A stretch of DNA of 64,000 nt from Ascidia mentula (taxonomy: Eukaryota; Chordata; Ascidiacea; Phlebobranchia; Ascidiidae): positions 4,776,501 through 4,840,500 of the forward strand of contig OX387200.1 in assembly GCA_947561715.1 (NCBI GenBank), given 5' to 3'. The notes below the pieces were generated by a model. The model did no database searches and was not told the origin of the DNA. It was given only the letters and a program-made list of their open reading frames with translations. Made by a program: the position numbers and the translations under genes. Numbering within the stretch: the first letter of the stretch is position 1; each line of letters opens with the position of its first letter. Of this stretch, positions 61,301 to 64,000 are shown piece by piece.

Positions 61301-64000
61301 CATCTACCACAACTACCAGCGGCGCTCCTGAGACCACAACCAGCTTTGTAAGCGGTTCACCAACCACCACAGCTTCAGCTCCAGTTTCGTCAACCAGCGA
61401 GGTTACCACCACAACGGCTATTGTCACAGGAACCAGCAGCACGTCTGGTTTTATTGCCACGAGTGTCTCGTCGACATCATCGCCAATCGGTGAAAGTACC
61501 ACCACTTCAGGAGCACCAACCAGTTCACCCCCTGTGAGCTCAACTACCCATGTTGGAGACACAACCACCACTAAAATGGTGACCACTACCGTGTTTCCGG
61601 CCACGACCACCACCGAGGTCGTGGTTGTCTCCTCGACAGTTCCTTCCAGTGAGACCACCACGACAGCACCATCGTCCTCCACCACCAAGAGCCAACCAGT
61701 AACTGAAAGCACAACACCACCATGCGAGGTATGATCGGCGCATACATTGCAATAACAAAACTGACCTATTTTATTGAGAGCTGCAGACTGGTGTGTGCAC
61801 ACTGTTTCGACCTATAAGGTCTCATCAGTAATTGTGGCACTGGACTAGCATTTTAACTGACTGGTACCTACAGTATTTTACTTTCTGCAGATTTCGTGTA
61901 CAAGTACGTGTAGCGAAAACTTAGTAATGGTGCGTGAGGGAACGGATGGTTGCTGTTCTTGTCAACCAGTTTCGTCCACCATGAAAACGACCACCACGTC
62001 GGTGCAAACCACTACGAGGTACCACGAAATATTGACAGCACAAATTGCTGTAACAGCAACAATATTGTCAGGAAATTTAAATTTAATTTCGCAGTTTATG
62101 TTAACATTACATTTTTATGTTGGCGAAATTTCTTTTATAGCTAGGGTTACTGATTCTTCAAAATGACCGATATTAACAGTTGTATGGAGTAGATTTACTG
62201 TATTGCCAACATCACAACAATATCTCACCTTTACAGCGTATGTGTGGAGCCATTTGTCTACCACGAATGCAAACCTGGCTGCCAGGGCGAATGCCCTCAC
62301 TTGCAGTCGTCCTGCGTGGAAGAATCGGAGTGTGTTCCTGGATGCGGTTGCCCCAATAACACTGTGTACGACGGAATGACGTGTGTTGCCCCTGGCAATT
62401 GTCCATGTCTGGTTGGTGACATCATGTATGAGGTAACGACTGTTAGGAAAGGAGTGTATACCATTTTTCTCCTATAACTTTGTGTTTTTTTGCTTGTTTG
62501 AAACATTTATAATTTAAACCGATATTGCAGTTTCTTTATATTGTTTTGGCAACGAAACTGCAGTGCGATTGTAACTGTGGTTCCTTCACACGATTTATGT
62601 TATTTGCTTGCAGTCAAACGAGGAAGTACCGTTCCCCGACGACCCGTGTATGAACTGCATGTGTATGAGCGGAAAGGTGTACTGCCACAGTCCAGACTGC
62701 GCCCTACCTACCTGCCAAGTTGGACAGAAACTCGAAACGGTAACCATGACAACACTAAACTTTTTGAGCAAACGTTTACTATACTTGCGGGGTGTACTTG
62801 AGTAATCTGTTTAATCCTTGCTGCCTTTAGCTGGAAGGAGAATGTTGCCCATCATGTGTTGATGTCCCAACCACAATTCCACCAACCACGGAAGAAACAA
62901 CCATGCCTATGACCACAGAAGGACCAGCACCTGGTAAAATTATATTTTATTTATATCATTGCGTCCTACGCAGGTGTACTTGCAAAAAAAAATATGTGTA
63001 AATGCTTTGGCTTGAAACAATGCTCAATGATTCGGCTTAAAGATAACTTAAAAGCTCAATCCTTTATAACGAACTTAGTGGTGAACACAAAGGTGTGTTT
63101 TGTATTCTAGCGTGCAACCTGACGTGCTATTGCATTTACGGGTGCGAGCGAGACGAGTCAAACTGCCCTATTATGTCCGACTGTCCATACAAGTGTAGAT
63201 GCAACCGAGGTTCCCTCAAGGTCAGAGGTCGCTGCGCCTTCCTCGTTGAATCAAGGCAATGTCTTCCGGATTGGACCACTGTTGGAACCACCGAAGAGAC
63301 CACTGGTATGATTTTATGCCAAATTGCGTTTTTGAACATGTTTAGAAAGTTGGTTTAAGAAAATTTGAGAAATATACAACTTTTTTCAATAATCCACTTT
63401 TTTTTTCATATCTCATGTTACACTTACGGCATTTTGTACAATAAGTGTGTGCTAGGAGGCAATTAGTTGTAAAAAGGCCACACTCGATTAAACACTGCGT
63501 TTTTTTTTTGCTAATCCAATCTTATCAACAGCTTCCTTCAACGAAAACACCACCACGCCCACCACGGTTGAGCCAGAAACCACTGCTATGGTTACCATAA
63601 CTTTACCACCGACCACCTGTCCAGAAGAATGCAACTGCACCATGGGATGCGGAGACATCGGAGACTGCGAACCACTTTGGGGATGCAGTATTGACGTAAG
63701 CTTCAATCCATGATACATAGAATTACTCCCTATATGAATCCGGAATATAAATCAAAGGATTGGATACTATTTTTGATATCATAAAAGTAAGCATTAAACG
63801 CACACCTGCTTGTTACATTAAATCATGCAGAGATCTTATACCATTTGTAGTTTTTAAGCTATTGGTTTATTTTGCCAATGTCTCCCTTTGTGTTGCAGGA
63901 CTGCTCTTGTCCCGACCCCGACATGGATCGTGTGAACGGTCGCTGTGGAGTCTATCCAGATTGTGCGGCGGAGACCACGCCATCGCCACCAGCATCAACC
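30630..64000 (+). CDS. Giant secreted mucin-like protein: EMI, EGF, VWD-C8-TIL x3, VWC, LDLa and discoidin domains with Thr/Ser-rich tracts (3' partial)
   Basis: The gene starts at ATG 30630 with signal peptide MMIVLALVLGTLISQINAQ and runs off the window. Its exons, joined by GT-AG sites with matched phases, give 5,812 codons without a stop. Domain order: EMI-like; four EGFs; three VWD-C8-TIL assemblies; extra TIL, VWC and one LDLa module; eleven discoidin (F5/8C)-like domains separated by Thr/Ser/Pro tracts; then further TIL/VWC modules. Three VWD-C8-TIL units plus PTS tracts are the hallmark of gel-forming mucins; EMI, VWD, LDLa and F5/8C together recall SCO-spondin. It is expected to be secreted, disulfide-linked and heavily O-glycosylated. 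No thrombospondin repeat and no cystine knot is seen; the C-terminus is off-window. Confidence 0.88.
31493..31570 (-). ncRNA. Hammerhead-ribozyme-like repeat, copy B (decayed)
   Basis: On the minus strand it reads CTGATCA, GACC-ttaca-GGTC, GAAA, CAGTGTG. The conserved G8 is changed to C, and the cleavage-site half is lost, so it is probably inactive. It shares the upstream flank (GCACAGTGCCACTGT) with copy D. It lies in the intron before EGF exon 31735-31833. Confidence 0.5.
31735..33840 (+). other. Four EGF-like domains
   Basis: Exons 31735-31833, 33111-33203 and 33277-33378, and the first part of 33742-34019, each encode C-x3-C-x-N-G-G-x-C ... C-x-C-x2-G-(Y/W/F)-x-G-x2-C. The first three are symmetric phase 1-1 exons, about 31-34 residues each; the fourth is fused in one exon to the start of the first VWD. 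I see no calcium-binding D-x-D/N pattern. Confidence 0.85.
33841..36988 (+). other. VWD-C8-TIL assembly 1
   Basis: VWD1 begins CSAWGMHHYQSFDGKQFYYQ and includes the multimerisation-type motif CGLCGNYN on exon 34837-34970. C8 lies on 35410-35610 and 35882-36026, and TIL on 36392-36520 and 36874-36988 (ECGTACPETC ... CHCPQG ... ECPC). Parts of VWD1 on 34272-34473 supply the middle strands. In VWF and gel-forming mucins this block belongs to the N-terminal region that drives disulfide-linked assembly. Confidence 0.85.
34990..35071 (-). tRNA. tRNA-Leu (anticodon AAG)
   Basis: The reverse strand begins GGTAGCGTGGCCGAGCGG and ends CGCTGCC plus discriminator A. The acceptor stem pairs over seven positions, the anticodon stem CTGGT/ACCAG encloses TTAAGGC with anticodon AAG at 35035-35037, a long variable arm marks it as class II (Leu), and the T-arm carries GGTTCGAATCC. 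A-box and B-box are intact and it has no intron. It lies antisense in a mucin intron, right after exon 34837-34970. Confidence 0.95.
37164..40001 (+). other. VWD-C8-TIL assembly 2
   Basis: Exons 37164-37269, 37410-37564, 37890-38082 and 38618-38837 encode VWD2 (CSAIGEDHFITFDGRTFQ ... WVQSLGCGF ... QGLCGVYNLNQQDDF). C8 and TIL follow on 39079-39386, 39575-39675 and 39881-40001. The second Cys-x-x-Cys motif is degenerate: the usual first Cys of CGLCG is Gln here. Confidence 0.85.
40279..43270 (+). other. TIL, VWD-C8-TIL assembly 3 and start of the first Thr-rich tract
   Basis: Exon 40279-40490 is TIL-rich (CTECQRTCSNMHLAC ... CACPNGTVLDDGKC). VWD3 on 40811-41042, 41264-41404 and 41520-41652 is the most canonical one, with CSAYGDPHYETFD and VCGLCGNYDGN. 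C8 is on 42015-42347 and TIL on 42647-42881. Exon 43159-43270 ends the block and starts a Thr-rich stretch that continues on 43329-43410. Confidence 0.87.
43645..43700 (+). ncRNA. Hammerhead-ribozyme-like repeat, copy C (cleavage site lost)
   Basis: Reads CTGACGA (position 7 is free in hammerheads), GACC-tgata-GGTC, GAAA, CAGTGTATGTACAT, then TTTCTGCAG. The catalytic core is intact, but the UH cleavage site between CTG and TGCAG appears deleted. It lies in an intron of the mucin gene. Confidence 0.5.
43803..46974 (+). other. TIL, VWC and LDL-receptor class A modules
   Basis: TIL on 43803-44008; VWC on 44348-44582 ending G-K-C-C-P-V-C with a Thr-rich tail; a Cys-rich TIL-like module on 45024-45209; a second VWC on 45438-45599 (D-G-C-C-L-C); a Thr-rich exon 45721-45821; LDLa on 46271-46456 (C-D-G-V-R-Q-C-A-D-G-S-D-E-T-N-C with its calcium-site acidic residues); a VWC start on 46847-46974 that completes as C-C-S-C in exon 47178-47341. 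The mix resembles the region between VWD3 and the F5/8C domain of SCO-spondin. Confidence 0.8.
46051..46124 (+). ncRNA. Hammerhead-ribozyme-like repeat, copy D
   Basis: Reads TGCA-CTGATGA, GACC-ttaca-GGTC, GAAA, CAG-tgc-GTGTATACAC-c-CTG (closed stem III), then AC-TGCAGCTC. Core and all three stems are recognisable; the TGCA on each side can pair as stem I. The cleavage-site U is A here (GAC instead of GUC), so self-cleavage is not expected. It lies in the intron before the LDLa exon. Confidence 0.55.
47178..61728 (+). other. Mucin-discoidin array: eleven F5/8C-like domains and Thr/Ser-rich tracts
   Basis: Each discoidin-like unit of ~150-165 residues starts with Cys then (M)-G-(M/L), has D-x-x-I-x-A-S-S, an S/A-W-x-P, a V-T-x-I/V-x-T/Q-G-G core, V-x-x-F-x-G-N, E-P-x-x-x-x-x-(L)-R-I-x-P, and ends R-V-E-L-x-G-C, as in factor V/VIII C domains. 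Approximate positions: 47465-48160, 48570-49210, 49550-50190, 50705-51880, 52785-53262, 53660-54120, 55187-55675, 55980-56435, 57555-58350, 59146-59640, 60169-60985. Between them lie T/S/P tracts (for example 54130-54975 and 58380-58985), expected to carry dense O-glycans. Exons 52781-54979 and 55183-57042 each carry two discoidin units. Confidence 0.85.
50879..51260 (+). repeat. Intronic tandem duplication of an exon end and donor region (~180 bp)
   Basis: The stretch from TATTTGCAGGTATGTCCGAA at 50879 through GGTTCAAAGTTAAAACTTAT is repeated from 51062 (TATTTGCAGGTGTGCCCGAA) with scattered changes, including the last bases of exon 50661-50887 and its splice donor. A downstream TTTGCAAATAACA word also recurs. 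The second copy lies inside the intron. Confidence 0.75.
61778..61860 (-). ncRNA. Hammerhead-ribozyme-like repeat, copy E (core and GUC intact)
   Basis: On the minus strand: CTGATGA, GACC-ttata-GGTC, GAAA, CAGTGTGCACACACCAGTC, TGCAGCTC. All core residues are present, as is a GUC cleavage site; stem III has one A-A mismatch next to the site and a strong GTGTG/CACAC hairpin. Stem I is weak. This is the only copy here that could still be active. It lies antisense in an intron near the end of the discoidin array. Confidence 0.55.
61891..64000 (+). other. C-terminal TIL/VWC modules seen in the window
   Basis: After the last discoidin unit come a partial VWC (61891-62018, D-G-C-C-S-C), a TIL (62237-62432, ECKPGCQGEC ... 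CGCPNNTVYDGMTC), a VWC (62614-62739 and 62831-62933, E-C-C-P-S-C), a Cys-rich TIL-like exon (63111-63305), and exons 63532-63695 and 63899-64000 with further Cys and Thr clusters. The open frame reaches the last base of the window. Confidence 0.75.

Overview
This is eukaryotic DNA: an AT-rich background, many GT-AG introns, and three large genes, all read on the plus strand. The domain repertoire (sushi, C-type lectin, EGF, Ig and FN3 domains on a tandem receptor tyrosine phosphatase; a SPATA2-like protein; an EMI/VWD/LDLa/discoidin mucin) and the compact introns (some only 37-63 nt) point to an invertebrate deuterostome. A tunicate such as Ciona is my best guess; this is inferred from gene content, not from a marker. 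| Gene 1 (before 1 to 17,443; 5' end off-window) encodes a receptor-type protein tyrosine phosphatase. I can join 45 exons in one open frame (about 2,019 residues): six sushi/CCP domains, a C-type lectin domain, an EGF, Ig-like domains, a second lectin-like domain, several FN3 domains, one transmembrane helix, an active-looking PTP D1 and a D2 without the WPD loop. A decayed copy of its last exon lies 1.3 kb downstream. | 17.4-23.07 kb is intergenic. It holds the dead exon copy, a short inverted-repeat element and a roughly 0.8 kb foldback element built of 9-bp tandem repeats. Gene 2 (23,074-25,482, four exons, 489 residues) is SPATA2-like (PUB-domain adaptor for CYLD/LUBAC). 25.5-30.6 kb shows no convincing gene. 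| Gene 3 (30,630 to beyond 64,000) is a giant secreted mucin-like protein; the exons seen sum to 5,812 in-frame codons. Order: signal peptide, EMI-like domain, four EGFs, three VWD-C8-TIL assemblies, TIL/VWC modules, one LDLa, then eleven F5/8C (discoidin)-like domains separated by Thr/Ser-rich mucin tracts, then more TIL/VWC modules running off the window. It combines a gel-forming-mucin/SCO-spondin style N-terminus with a mucin-discoidin array. A tRNA-Leu(AAG) gene lies antisense in one of its introns. | Five dispersed copies of a short repeat with a hammerhead-ribozyme-like core are scattered in introns of genes 1 and 3. The most notable points are these ribozyme-like repeats, the foldback element, and the two unusual extracellular architectures. 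The receptor phosphatase and the mucin could both act at an epithelial or immune surface, but nothing in the sequence shows that they act together.
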